From: Amoebophrya sp. A120
Lineage: Eukaryota > Sar > Dinophyceae > Syndiniales > Amoebophryaceae
Assembly (NCBI GenBank): GCA_905178155.1
Contig: CAJINV010000001.1
Location: forward strand, 9,135,865 to 9,199,864
Reading direction: 5' to 3'
Length of the DNA stretch: 64,000 nucleotides
Part shown: piece after piece, positions 33,047 to 44,967 of the stretch
Layout: every line of letters starts with the position of its first letter
How positions within the stretch are numbered: position 1 is the stretch's first letter
Program-made: the position numbers and the translations under genes
The notes under the pieces: model-generated
Database searches by the model: none
Told to the model about the DNA's origin: nothing
Seen by the model: only the letters and a program-made list of their open reading frames with translations

Positions 33047-35626
33047 ATGACTGGTGCTTCCGTTCTCGTTTTTGTTGATGTGCTTCCTGCGTACGTCCCG
33101 TGGTATGAAGAAGAAGAAGCGGCGGACAACAATTGGTGGCAGAATGATCACGACCAGGCCCAAGCCGCGATCGAAGGGCTGACACTCGGCGCGACACTGA
33201 GATACCAGCGGAGTGAGGACTATCCAGAGATTGCACGCTGCACGCTGAGGTCAGCGGAGGATCGAGACGCACTGATAAAAAGGCTAGAAAGAAGCGGCGT
33301 GCAGCTTCTGACTCACTTCTGCGCGTTCGCCCGGGTAATATCTAGCGAGGCCGAGGAGGTAAAGCAGCTTGATGCACTGACGGAGAGAAGGGACAACGCG
33401 CAGAAGGGCATTGCGGTGCTGGAAAAATCTTTTGGCGGCAACCTAGAAGAAGCGCAGGCAGCTTGCACAAAAGTCACGGAGGCCGATTTCGATAAAGTGG
33501 AGAAGGGGCTGGAAGCGTTTGGCGAAGCCTGTTCCGCTGCGGAGAACTTTGTCGGACCCGGCGATGAGAATGCTGGTGGTGCTGAAGTTGGAACTGCTGT
33601 GAAGTTTCACAGGAAGCTACGGACAATTTTCAATGAAATTCGCGAGCAGCACAAGAGACTGAGCGAAAAACTCAAGGCCCTCCGTCTTAAGTGGTCCGAA
33701 GCAGTGACGTCGCTCAAGCCATTAGGTATGATAGTCAGTTCGTGACTTTTATTTTCGAAAGACCGTCAGTACAATAACCTTTTCTCTTCTTGAGGTACAT
33801 GTGTACGTCACGCATCATGGTTACTAGACTCAAAATACCACATCGCAGTGCCGGCAGGTGACCCACGGGAGAAGGCAATCGAAAGAGGTCCCCCAGCAAG
33901 GCAATGTATCGAGATCGACGATGGCAACATCTCGAAAGATTTCCACAGGGCGGTATACCTACAGTATCCAGATAAGTACGGAGCCGGCGGCGCGGGTTTT
34001 TCCAAGTTCCAGCAGCAGAGGGACGACCGCTACGTGGCGAATGCATTGGAGGCAAATTTCGGCGCAGTGCTTTGGTTTGAGCGCGCAGCCCCGCAGTTCG
34101 AAAAACCACGGGACGCGGTGGCCGTGCTCTCGACTGCGGAGGCTGCGCGCGCTGCCGCGGCGGCCGAGCCGATTGCTTTGCCCTCGTCGGAGAATCAGGG
34201 CCCGGGCAGTGCGGGCGTCGTGAGAGTCGAGCTCTACACAGAAGTGCGGCGGACGCTGTTGGGCACAGTAAGCGAGACACGGAGTCCGGCGGTCGACGCG
34301 TCGCCTCCTCCTGCCAGCGCGACATCGGCGAGCGGAAGTAGCAACCACGGCCCGCAGAAGCAACGGCGCGAGGCACAGGCGCGCTCTCAACAAGACACCC
34401 CGGCGGGGGCATCTGCGTCACGTCAAGTTCCGCAGGAACAGCGGCCGACCCTGTTGCAGACTGCTCACGCTGACCTAACATCGGAGATTTTGCGTGCTGT
34501 CCCTGCTGGAACAAAGTCATCATCTTCGAGTAGCGAGAATAATCAACCCTACGAATCTGTACGGAACCGGTCCGAGAAACGCAGAGATGGCGGCACACAC
34601 AAATCCCATGTGCACGGCAAAGAGGAAAGCAGAGAAAGAGTACAAACAGCAAGTGGCTCTAGTACACAGAAGCCCTCGACACGTGAGTTCAACAATATGC
34701 ACTTGAACGAAAACACAATTGCTAGTAACGGTTTTGTAAACACCGGTGGGAGCGCATCTTCTTCCTTCTCCACTTCGAAACCTTCCCGATGTGACGAATC
34801 TACAACATTCCACCTCCACCCGCCGGCATCTGAAAAAGTTGCCAAGGCCAAAAGGAAGACGATAGCAGGAGAAAAAAATGAACAACCTGCAGCCGCGAGC
34901 AGTACAAAGAAAAATGTGACTTTGCCGCAGCAATCTGTTTCTGGAGCGAGGGAAGGAGACACTAAATCAAAAAAGCGACCAGAGGAAGAGGTCAACCCAG
35001 AACCCACAGCGAAGCGGCGAGCCCTTGATGAGCCTCAGCACGCCAAGCTCGGACAAAAAAGCTCGAGTAGCTCTGCCTCGGTCTCCGCGGTGCAAATTCT
35101 TGACGTGGCGCCGGCCCAACGAGAATCCGTGGGAAGCAAAGGAGGTAGTGACTGACTTCTTTTCGATCTCGTTTCGCGTTTTCCTTCAGGGGTATGATTT
35201 TGCTTCAACATCGCCCGAGTCTACTACTAATCTCCTGCAAAATCAAACGTCACAGGTAAGGAGCAAGTTTTGACGGAGTCGGAGAAGCGTGATATTGATG
35301 AAATCACAGCGCTGGACTTGGCCCAGGCAAAAGAGCTCTGCGGACAACGAAAGCTCGGGAACGTGCCGAGCGAGCGGTCGGCGCGGCTCGTGTGGCGTTT
35401 GTTGTCGCACTCCTTTCCAGGGGCGGCGAAGCAGCTACTGGTCTACGGGTACCTGGCAGAAGCGCAGCAGGCCGAACTGTCCGTCATCGCCGACCTCTGT
35501 CCGCAGTTTAGCCGCTACCCCTTGAAATCGGCGATGTACAAGGAGCAGACCCAAATGTTCAGGGGCAAGAGGAAGAAGGTCGACACTCTGACCGCTATCA
35601 TGGAACACTTGCTAGATGGTGTGTAA
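33047..35626 (+). CDS. Modular orphan family member A2
   Basis: Exons 33047-33725, 33849-35144 and 35256-35626 (781 residues); both introns are phase 1. Exon 1 encodes a module with VLVFVDVLP, AIEGLTLGATLRYQ and FCAFARVI, followed by a helical bundle with KLRTIFNEIREQHKRLSEKL. Exon 2 opens with the RRM-like module (RAVYLQYPDKYG, RYVANALEANFG, DAVAVLSTAEAARAA, VVRVELY) and goes into a long disordered tail containing TAKRRALDEP, a plausible nuclear localisation signal. Exon 3 is a helical domain with LLSHSFPGAAKQLL, LSVIADLCPQFSRYPLKSAMYKEQ and MEHLL. That last domain is shared with A4 and distinct from that of A1/A3. The function is unknown. Confidence 0.72.
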
Positions 35627-36165
35627 AGATCGATCGAACTTCATGGGTTGGAGACTCCCGTCGATTCCATTTTCCAATCAACCCTTGTCAACATTCGCGC
35701 GCTGTGCGGCGTTCTTTTACGCAATTGAATTTTCAGCGCTTTTGGACCGTCTTTGCAGGCGCCTTCCCTCTATTCGCAACTCCTGCTGGTGCAATTGGTG
35801 TTGTTATCTTTTTCGGTGTTGTAGCGATCTCATTTGGTTACGCTTTTCACACCTGAGTTCCCGTGCAACGGCTTATATATCGTGGTTTTTGGATCCTGTT
35901 CTTTTTGTCCTCAGAGGATCTCCAACGTGATCTTTCCTCGGCAAGTAGTTTTTTTGGTCCTTTTGGCAATAGTTTGATTTGTGGATCGTCTCATTGTGAT
36001 TGTTCTGTGCGATCTTCTATGTGGATCTTCCCAGCCTAGTCAGGGCAGTATCGTTTTGGCGTGCGAGCTGTAATCGTTTTTTGAGGCTACCTGAATTTCC
36101 CCGCTTAGTTACAGTTGCCTCGTTATCGTTTCGGTCGAAGTGCATGACGTTTCTGTAGTTCGAAA
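35627..36165. other. Intergenic
   Basis: Spacer between A2 and A3; short frames only. Confidence 0.4.
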
Positions 36166-39113
36166 ATGAAGTCGTGGTACGCGCAAGATCCCGACGACGT
36201 TGTCGTGTGCTTGCCTCACCACAAGGACCGGGACAAGATCTGGCTGTATCGACTCGACGGCGAAAAATGCGTCTACCACGATGCCGAGAACACGCTTGCC
36301 AACAGGGCCAACACTTCTAGTCTCCAGGAGGCAGAGTGCTGGCTTGAGGAGGTGGTTGATGAGGCCGAGCGGGCAAACAATGCAATGGGGTGGAAGGCCG
36401 ATGAGCTGCAAAGGTGGTGTTATGGGATATCCTGCTCGACAGATAAAAAGTTGAATAAACCTGAGGAAGTGCAGAATGAAGTAGACAGATTAGTGGCGGA
36501 GTCTTCAAGGGCTGCCGGGATCGCGCGTCGCGCTTTTCAGCTCATTCAGGGTATTGGGAATTGTGAAAGAGGAAACCCGAGCACGTGGTCAGACGACACT
36601 GAGCAATGGTTTTCGCTCGATATGGCGCCGAAAGCACGGGCAGTGGAAAAAAAAATCGAGGATAGTAAAGATGACCTATTAGAGCGTCTCTCCCAGTACA
36701 TCAATTCGATGGATTTGAAGCGAAGCAAAGACAAGTGCTGGGACGACGCAGGTACTGGGGGATCCACTCCCCGGCCTTTTTTTTTGCTATGAGTGTAGAT
36801 TCACTTGTTCATGTGCTTGACGTTGGTATGTGCGCGAATACTCCCATTTTATTGTGAAGCTTCCGTGTGCTTCTGTCTGTCTGTGAAGCGTGTTTATGTA
36901 TGGAAATCAGGTTCTTCGGCCGCACCCGATCCACCAAAGGATGAAGAGCGCTTGCCAAGACCTGGGAGTCGCGCTCTGCGGGATGGTTTGAAAGAGTGGC
37001 AAATTTCGCACTCGGTTTTCATCAGATTTCCAGATGACTATACACATCACCGGGAAAAATTTTCAAGGGACGTCGAAGATGTGCACCAGCAAATACAACA
37101 GTACTACGGAGACACGGAACTGATTTGTGCCCGCAGAGGAGGAGACAAACCATCGCAATGCTGTTACGCAGTTTTATGCATGGATGGTGTGGCGAAGGCA
37201 AAGCAGGTCGTTCGAGATGATTGGGCTTACAAGTTGCCGTCGGGTAACGGAACGGCTCGGGCTACGAAATACTATGCAGATCCCCTTCCTCCGTGGAAAC
37301 TGAATGGTGGAAAGAAGAATGGCAAACCTTGGAGTGCTTCGTTAAGTTCGACCTCGAAGCCAGTCGCGGAGCTTTTGCCGAACGATACGATGCCGGGTAA
37401 AAATTCCCTTGTGGTCCATCATCTCATGAACTGCTTCGAGTGGCCGCTGGATATTCTATGCAATGAGTTGAAATTGTAAATTTGTTGTTTCAAAAAAACA
37501 AAATAGTTTCACCTTCTGTCGAGTTGTACAACCAAAAGATTGCTGTTTGCGAACGGGGGGTTACCGCGAACACGAAACGAGGTCGGCGGCATTCGAGGCG
37601 GATCATCTTCTTGTCCAACGGGTTTTACACGATATTGTCGGCGCTGCTTCTGTCGTGGCGTACACTATCAAATACAAGAACGCGTCCGTGCTATTCAGTA
37701 CTCGTGAACAAGCAGACAAGGTACTTGCTCAGCGGAATCGTTCTGGGCGACCTGGATTATCGATCGTTCTTCCGGCAAGCAGGGGCACAGTCAGGGTGGC
37801 GCCGCAGGTCGACGTCCCGCACGATATCCATGGGCAAGAAAACAGAGCACGGGATTCTAAGGAACCAGTTGTTGATGAGAAATGCGTCGCGTCTGCTGCA
37901 GAAGGAAAAAATACATGGTGGAACATGTGCGATGACACCACTGATTTAAACCACGGGGACAGCACTGCCAATTGCCCCGTCGCTGCAAATGGTGGCGCTT
38001 CGGACAGAAGCGAATGCATTTCCAGCGGAGAAACACGTAACTGAAATGAATTACGTACTTTCACATCTACTGTTTCACATGCGAGGTTCAATTGCGAGCA
38101 AATAAGTATTGTCGGAAGCTGCAGCACAGCTGAAAACAGGAGCAACAAAAAACATAGGTACCGACGGGGCGCCCACAAGCTATGGTGGGGCGCGATCGGA
38201 GTCCGACGTGTCCGAGCAACCCAGTGCAAAGCGGATCAAACTCGAAATTACGCCATCCGAAGGGACGAGAGATGAAACACAGGACGCGTCCGCCAGTTCA
38301 GAAGAGCGGACGCCGCAAGTCTTCACGGTTTTAGAAGAACGACAGGTGTTCCCGGTAGGTACTGCAGGTCATCGAGCTCACACAGAGCTCGACATGCCTC
38401 AGATTTCATCGCCCGAGGAGCCTCGCGGCCAACAGCAGGCAAAAAAGCCGCCGACACAGTCGGACAACGCAGGAAGTAATTACTCCGTCTCTCACGCTCG
38501 CCCGAGTCCGCTGGAAAAGCAACCTGTTTCACAACGGGGTCCAGAGAAGAGTACAGTGCAATTTGTCGCCGCGACACCGTCTCCAGGTATTTGTTTGCCA
38601 GATTTTTCTTGTTTTTTCGTGTTGGCTTGCATTCCGAGCGGCTGCTGGTGTCTTTTGCAAACGATCGAGATGCACGAAATTACAGGTACGAGCTTGCGCC
38701 CGTTTTCCGATGTAGAAACCAATTTGCTTGCCGTGGACAAAATTCGGAGGAACGTTGATGAAATAGCGGACATGGATAGAGAACGGATGAAACAAAAATG
38801 TCACGACGCCAATCTTGTGACGGCGGCGCGAGAATTTAGAGAAGTTCTGGCTGCAAAGCTGCTTTGTAAAATCTACTCTACACCGAAAGAGAATCTCTTG
38901 ACTGCACTGCGGCATCTAGACGATCGGGCGGCGCGGTTAGCAGAGGAGGCGCGTGGTCATTGCCAGCAGGCGATAGAGCTCACCAACACGTCGGCATACA
39001 ACGACGGCGTTGGACGGACACAGAACGAGAAGCACCGCGAAATCTCTTCGAAGTATGTCAAATTGACGAAGATTGCAGCCGCCCTACGCAAGGAAGAGGC
39101 CGGGAACTTGTGA
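36166..39113 (+). CDS. Modular orphan family member A3, two RRM-like modules
   Basis: Exons 36166-36751, 36911-37396, about 37526-38036, 38107-38586 and 38686-39113. All junctions fit phase 1. Exon 1 encodes a charged helical module (VVVCLPHHKDRDKIWLYRL ... DDLLERLSQYI). Exon 2 has HSVFIRFPDDYTHHREKF and CCYAVLCMDGVAKAKQVV; exon 3 repeats the same plan with FEADHLLVQRVLHDIVG and NASVLFSTREQADKVL. Thus it has two copies of the RRM-like module, where the relatives have one. Exon 4 is a disordered linker with PSAKRIKLEI, a plausible nuclear signal. Exon 5 is the helical domain shared with A1 (LLTALRHLDDRAARLAEEA, GHCQQ). The acceptor of exon 3 is uncertain, since two phase-1 sites are available (after 37525 or after 37540). 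Confidence 0.62.
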
Positions 39114-39766
39114 GCACTATTTTTCTGTAGTAAGAACTGATTTTCGTGATCAGTGTGACCATGTATTCCAACACCAATCCACGGCACGAAACTCTGGTCG
39201 TATGGAAGAGGTAAAGAGAACACGCCAAGGCGTGTACGTCCATTCGTTGGCGCAAACTTTCCGATTTCCGATTTATTTCTCATCCTTTCTACCATGAATT
39301 TTGATCTCCAGTTTATTCTGCTTTGTCCTAGGACAAAGCTACGCAAACTAGACGCTGACTGTCATGATATGACATTATTTCTGTGCCGCACAGAAAAAAA
39401 ACAAGGGCTCGCACTGCGAGTCCTTTTTTTTTTTGTTCGACAAGAGTAGGTCTTTCCATTGATGTGCTGTGTTTTCGTAGCATTGAAATTGAAGAGGATC
39501 CATGTTGCCCTTCTTCGTTTTGCGGATCAAAACTCCGGCGACTCCAAAAGGGGCGGTTTTTTTTTGGGTTCGCTGCAAGGTTCTGCTGCTCGCAATATTT
39601 GAATCGCGTGCCGTTGTCTTTTTCGATTACATTTCTTTGCACCGCTGCTCTTCCAAGTTTTTAATCACTGCTCCAGATGAATGAGAATGTATTGAAGTCA
39701 TACAAGGCGAGACGCGGAGCAGAGATGTAGTTGCTGTGGGCATAGCACGACCTTTCTCAACACAAG
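39114..39766. other. Intergenic
   Basis: Spacer between A3 and A4 with homopolymer runs around 39425-39435 and 39557-39566. No gene is supported. Confidence 0.4.
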
Positions 39767-42013
39767 ATGAGTGCCGGTTGTAATCGCCCGAAGGGCGATG
39801 GACGCTCTCCCTCAAGCGAGAAGTGTGGCGTCCAGATTTTGATTGAAGTCACGGACGTGGCAAAGTCGTTGTACTACACACGGGAAAGCGGGGAGTACAT
39901 TATGGAGCGGTGGAACAAGGACCGGGAAGAAATCAATGGGGCCTTGAAAAAGCTCTTGAAGCACGACGAAGACGCTTTGCGAGGTGTCGAAAAGTATGTC
40001 ATGGACTCAAGGAATCCGGAGTTCTTGTGGGTACATTTTTACAGGGAGGCCGACCGCAATATGCTGCTGCACCTGTATGATAGTGGGTGCCTCGCTCTTC
40101 TTAATCATGGGCTTGCAACCGCTCATGTTTATAAACTTGACCAGGGACGAGACGTACGATTGCGGATTGTAAACTTACTAGTGGCAAAGCAGACCTCGGC
40201 CTTTCATGCAATGCAACGACTTTTTGATGAAGTAAAGGAGAGGCAGAGTCAGTACGAGCAAAGACCATCACCACGGGCAGGAGCACTCCTTACAGACGCG
40301 AAAAAACATGCGGCAGTACTGGAGAAGGCTATCGGCACGGCAAAGTCAGAGTTACCAGATCGGAAATCGAAGGAAGATGATCTGCTGCTGAGTGTGGCTT
40401 GGGATAAAGTTGCGGCGATAGAAGCGTGGTACACACTGAAGATGGCCAAGTTCCAGAAGTTGGAGGAGGCAGTGTCCACCATCCATGGTACCAGCATAGA
40501 TTATAACGGAGAATTTCGACATGACATCTTTTCTGACTGTAGAGTTGAAGTTTTGCATATGCTGTATGTCGCACTGCGTCGATCCTCTTGTTGCGGGCAA
40601 CATATATTGTTGATGTTCAACTCGAAAATGACAGCTCAACTCCCGAAACAAGGCGGATCGGCAAGCGCGGCGGTAAAAAGTCCGGACTCCGAGCAATTGA
40701 AGATAGAAATTGATGACGGGCTCACTCATAAGGAACGCGCTATGGGAGTTTACGTCCGCTTTCCTGAAGCGTACGGAGACTCTTCAGATGTCACGAAGCG
40801 CGTGCACTATCGGGATAGAAAGCTGATCGAAGAGGTTTTGGAAAGACGTTTTGGTAAGGTGAATCTCGTAGAGTCGGTCGTCGAGGGGTTTAAAAAGCAT
40901 TTCGATTTGGTGATTTTGTTTGAAAACCAAGCCACGGCACTCAAGGCGGCAAAGAGCAAAGATGCCGTTCATCTTGCTGACGCCCGTTCCGATCAGACCG
41001 TGAAGATTGAATACTACCTCGATACGTGGCAGAAAACTGGAGCGGATGAGACCGCAAAATTAGCTCAAGGGAACCCTCCGCTGCTAACGGACCGCGTGGG
41101 CCTTCCGTAGCTTCAGCGAGCTTAAAGAGACCGGCTGAACAACAAGAAGATGGGGAGAGTAGTAACAAGAAGAAAAGCTGCAGTGAGCTACAACAGACGA
41201 AGAAGGACAGCATCGCCGCAAGCCAAAAAGCGACATTGTTCCAGCAGAAGAAAGGAGAACAAGGTTCCCGCAACGAGCAGCGGGGAGCAGTAGCTACTGG
41301 AGCAGCGAGCGTGTCTTCGAAGCAGTCCGTGATTGAAATTTCTTCAGACGACGATGAAGTTCCGGTATTGCAGCTTGCAGCGGTTGCTGCGAGTCGAAAG
41401 CAGGCACGGCAGGCGATGGCGAACCACGCTGCATTGCCTGTCGAGGCAGCAAGTTCCGGGGCTTCCACAGGAGGAGTGTCTCGTGCGGGACGGGCATCAT
41501 CTCAAGGTACTTCATTCATAGTGGAACACTATTGCTTTTATGTAGATGTAGAACCTGGTGGTCTGTTTTCCGCTTAGCGTATGAACGTTTTAGACAGTGT
41601 GATAATGGACCACAATGATGCTACCTCCAGGTGCACCTGTCTTGCCGGCGCTTTCTGCGGATGAGATTCGGATTTTGGATGAAATTGTTACCGCAAAGTT
41701 GCCCACGGCAAAGGATCGCTGCGAGGAGCTCGACCTGCCGATCCATTTCGGCGAGCGCTGCGAGAGCTTGTTAAGCAAGTACCTGGTTGCGAAATTTCCT
41801 GTGGGGAACAAGCGCCGAAAAGCGTACCAGCATCTGTATGAGCAACAGCGCGATGATTGGTGTTACATCGCCGAGGCCCGCCCTCGGCTTAGCGGCTACT
41901 CCTGGGGATCTCCGATGTACAAGGAACTGGAAGCAGAGCTGACGTTACGATGCAAGCGCGTTGAGAAAATTATGACGATCATGGATTCCTTGTTCAAAGA
42001 TGATGAAACATGA
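39767..42013 (+). CDS. Modular orphan family member A4
   Basis: Exons 39767-40487, 40635-about 41516 and 41631-42013. The first intron (40488-40634, 147 nt) has no stop, but both borders match the phase-1 pattern of the family (CATG/GTACC and ACAG/CTCAA). Exon 1: VQILIEVTDV, FLWVHFYREADRNMLLHLY and a helical bundle, matching A2. Exon 2: MGVYVRFPEAYG, KLIEEVLERRFGKV, FDLVILFENQATALKAA and VKIEYYLDT. After that the frame hits a stop at 41108, while the neighbouring frame carries the expected Lys/Ser-rich tail with SLKRPAEQQEDG. A 38-nt intron starting gtggcag at 41030 and ending attag would restore the frame, but a one-base error or a real frameshift is equally possible. Exon 3 is the C-terminal domain shared with A2. 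Confidence 0.6.
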
Positions 42014-42298
42014 AGAACAGGGAGAAGGACGCATGCCTTCAAAGACTGTGATCTATCTATTCCGGTCTCTGTCGACCCAGATGAACGTCCGCGTGATTGT
42101 CGCAAAAGTCGTCTGTTGGTGACTTTTCATGTTGCAGAAAGCCTCACGTCGTTTGTGATTCATCTTGCGTTCTCCATATCATCTTCGTCTAAGTTTACTT
42201 CTCATGAGAAAACTATCAGGACACGCACGTGCATCGAATCATACGGAGGCTGCGATTGAGTAAGTAAGGAGTGAATAATATTTGCTTGTTTTAAAAAT

Positions 42299-42343
42299 GT
42301 TCAGTAAGTACTAGTTCAGTAAGTACTAGTTCAGTAAGTACTA
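42299..42343. repeat. Three tandem 15-bp repeats just before the RING1 ATG
   Basis: The unit gttcagtaagtacta is repeated three times exactly, ending 2 bp before the ATG at 42346. Each unit contains cagtaagt, close to a 5' splice-site consensus. Confidence 0.95.
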
Positions 42344-42345
42344 TC

Positions 42346-44445
42346 ATGGCCGCCGGTGTCCGTCTTTGGATAGCAGCAGCTTTGCAGCAAGCATGCGGTG
42401 GATTTGCAGTCAGCCTTCGCAGTTTTGCAACTCCTTATCCGGTCGTAGAAAAATTTACGAGTCCGCTTGGTTCTGAAGTGGACTTTCTGTCGGACGCGCC
42501 AGCCGATCATGTCGCTTCGCGAGAGCACCCAAATTCGCAGGATCAAACAGCCGACACGACCTGCAGCGTTTGCCTCGAGTCTGACGCTCCACTGATTCCC
42601 GGCCCCTACGACTGCAGTCACGGATTCTGCGGAGATTGCCGCACGTCCCCCAGCTTTCTCGTCCCGGCGCTGCGGCGCTGCCCGATGTGCCGCCGGGATC
42701 CAATGAATCTGCGGTTGTTGCGCGAACGACTTTCCTACCTACAGTGCGTCGCGGCCACAACAGAAGACTGCTGGGAGCCGACTTACTTGGACACTGTTTC
42801 CGGCAGTTTTATTCGGTCATCAAAATCCTCAACAACGCCCTGTTCGGGAAGCTGCTTTGCCCGTGGTCCTCGGGAACACAGTGCTGCTGGAAGTAGTAGC
42901 ACGACCTTGTCGCAGACTTCGACTGCGGAGACCAGTAGCGGCACAGAGGATGGTCCCCAGACAGGTCGTAATGGTCCTGCAGCCACCGTGGTAGGGCGAC
43001 AAGCAATTTTTTTGTCAACGACTTCGTCTTCAGAGGAAAACGCTGCTGATCGCGAAGCCAGTGTAGTTCCACAGCAGGAAATTGTAGCGCATGATCCAGT
43101 TCGTCCTTACACGCCTCCGGACCTCTCGTCTGATGATCTACCGCGAATAGTAGAGCAGCCTATCTCACTCTTCGATGCTGAGACCATACCCAAGAGATGG
43201 GAATGCTGCGGACTGCTCGAGTATGAAGACGACGAGGCAGCTCCTGAAGCTTGTCCTGAAGAAATTGGAGTAGAGATTGAAGACGCGCCGGACGATGAGG
43301 AATCCGGTGGGCCGCAGCGTGAAACTGGCATCCCGCTTCCTGTTCTGAAGGAACTAGCCCAGTATGCGGTCGAGTTCCTCGACGACATCGCGCCGTCTGC
43401 ACAGCACTGGGACAGGAAGAAACATGAGAGAGACCCGCACTGGTCTCTCTTCGCGTCATGTTTTTTGCACCAGGACGCGCCGGGTGGAAATGGCGAAACA
43501 GGATCATGCACTAAACGTGACATTGACGAGCTAATTTTCTATCTCGCCGCACTGAAGCTGTGCTTACCATATCCAGACGTGGGACGAGTCGTTGACTTGC
43601 TTCCGCTGATGACTCTGGCGGTACCGCCGGCGGACGCGGAAAATCCGAGCGAGAGTTCTGTTGATCAAAGTGGCGGAGCAGAAGCAGAATCGGCACCGAC
43701 TCTGCGGGTACCGGCCTACCGCGTTTTTCGCACAGATTCCACCGTGGTGATCTACGACTGCGCGCAGCACCGCTATGTACTCTTACCAGAGACGGAGAAT
43801 TATGAAACAAGGCGTGAAACCGAATCGGAGCGTGATTCTCCTCTTCTTGCCAGAGCGTGCCGCTCCGCCGGTGAGCTGCTAAAAGATACGGCCGTAGTCA
43901 CAAAGGAGTTGCTCGCTTCTAGCGGTCCATTTTGTACAGTAACTCCCGAAGAAATGCAGGCGGAGAGAAAGAGACAGGAAGAAGCTGCTGTTGTGAAAAA
44001 AAGCTTACGGAAGGTGATAGCTCAGTTTTTGCGGCACAGCAGCTCTGCGTCGTTTTTTCCTGCTCGTCCACCATGCGACGCCGCCACATCCTCTTCTGCC
44101 TCGTCCAGTTTTTCGCATTGCCTTCCGCTCTCCCACGCCGAGAGGGAACACCGACGGCGGGCACGACGAAAGGACGCGCGCGCTATCCGAAGGCTACTGG
44201 ATCGCTTACCTCTGCGAAAACGGTCGTGGCGGAACAGCGCTGGCCTTGCCCATGCGGGGTTGATACTGTTTGTTTGGACCCTCGTGTCAAGCATTCCCGT
44301 GGCGGTGATGATGGAGCGTCGGGTGATAGCAGTCGTGATCGGCCCCATACTTTTGTTTGTAGGTGGCTTTACCGAGTGGCGTACCAGCTTAGCCAAGCAA
44401 CGGAAGCTGTTAGACGCAATTCAGAGAAGCAGTGAATATGTGTAG
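42346..44445 (+). CDS. RING-type membrane protein, tandem member R1
   Basis: Single exon, 699 residues. A hydrophobic N-terminus (MAAGVRLWIAAALQQACGGF) looks like a signal peptide. The RING finger begins near residue 73: CSVCLESDAP, YDCSHGFCGDC, LRRCPMCRR, giving a C3HC4 zinc ligand set. A long acidic disordered region follows, then a family-specific module with KHERDPHWSLFASCFLHQ and ELIFYLAALKLCLP (about residues 365-410). Near the C-terminus two membrane segments appear (AGLILFVWTLVSSIPVAVMM and VIAVVIGPILLFVGGF). R1, R2 and R3 share this whole order. RING proteins act as E3 ubiquitin ligases; which side of the membrane the RING faces is unclear from the signal peptide. The substrate and pathway are unknown. 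Confidence 0.8.
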   Translation: MAAGVRLWIAAALQQACGGFAVSLRSFATPYPVVEKFTSPLGSEVDFLSDAPADHVASREHPNSQDQTADTTCSVCLESDAPLIPGPYDCSHGFCGDCRTSPSFLVPALRRCPMCRRDPMNLRLLRERLSYLQCVAATTEDCWEPTYLDTVSGSFIRSSKSSTTPCSGSCFARGPREHSAAGSSSTTLSQTSTAETSSGTEDGPQTGRNGPAATVVGRQAIFLSTTSSSEENAADREASVVPQQEIVAHDPVRPYTPPDLSSDDLPRIVEQPISLFDAETIPKRWECCGLLEYEDDEAAPEACPEEIGVEIEDAPDDEESGGPQRETGIPLPVLKELAQYAVEFLDDIAPSAQHWDRKKHERDPHWSLFASCFLHQDAPGGNGETGSCTKRDIDELIFYLAALKLCLPYPDVGRVVDLLPLMTLAVPPADAENPSESSVDQSGGAEAESAPTLRVPAYRVFRTDSTVVIYDCAQHRYVLLPETENYETRRETESERDSPLLARACRSAGELLKDTAVVTKELLASSGPFCTVTPEEMQAERKRQEEAAVVKKSLRKVIAQFLRHSSSASFFPARPPCDAATSSSASSSFSHCLPLSHAEREHRRRARRKDARAIRRLLDRLPLRKRSWRNSAGLAHAGLILFVWTLVSSIPVAVMMERRVIAVVIGPILLFVGGFTEWRTSLAKQRKLLDAIQRSSEYV

Positions 44446-44967
44446 ATATTGTTTCTTCTGCGCGGTTCGTACAAAACGGCCGACAGTTGGCGGGGGGAAT
44501 TGGCGTACCCATAGTTGCTGCTCCTTTCGAGAATAAAGAAATCTCACAGATATGACGAATTTTGTTTTTCGATAATTCTTGCCCCTGGCAGTCTGCAAAC
44601 TCAAAAGCAATGATGGCATGCTGAAGGATCAGTGCAATGATCCAGTCGGCTTAATGGTACATTCGTGTTCGACAGATATTATGGGTCAACTAGCAGTCGA
44701 CCACGATCAAGGTTTGAGACAACTAAGTAACTACGTCTTGTTTTTTGCTTTTGAAGATCTGTGACTACTTTTTTTTGCCTCATCTTCATCCGACGACTCG
44801 CCTTCACGTCTGTGTTTTTCACTTTCGCGATCCTTCTGTATGTTTGATTTTCTTTTGTGAAGATCTTGCTTGCGACGATAAGCCGTCTGATCCGACCGCT
44901 CAATTTACCTCACATCAACTTTCGCCCCGCAGAGCAAAAATTCTACTAGCCTCTCATCCAGACCATC
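44446..44967. other. Intergenic
   Basis: Spacer between R1 and ALG2. Nothing is recognised. Confidence 0.4.
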
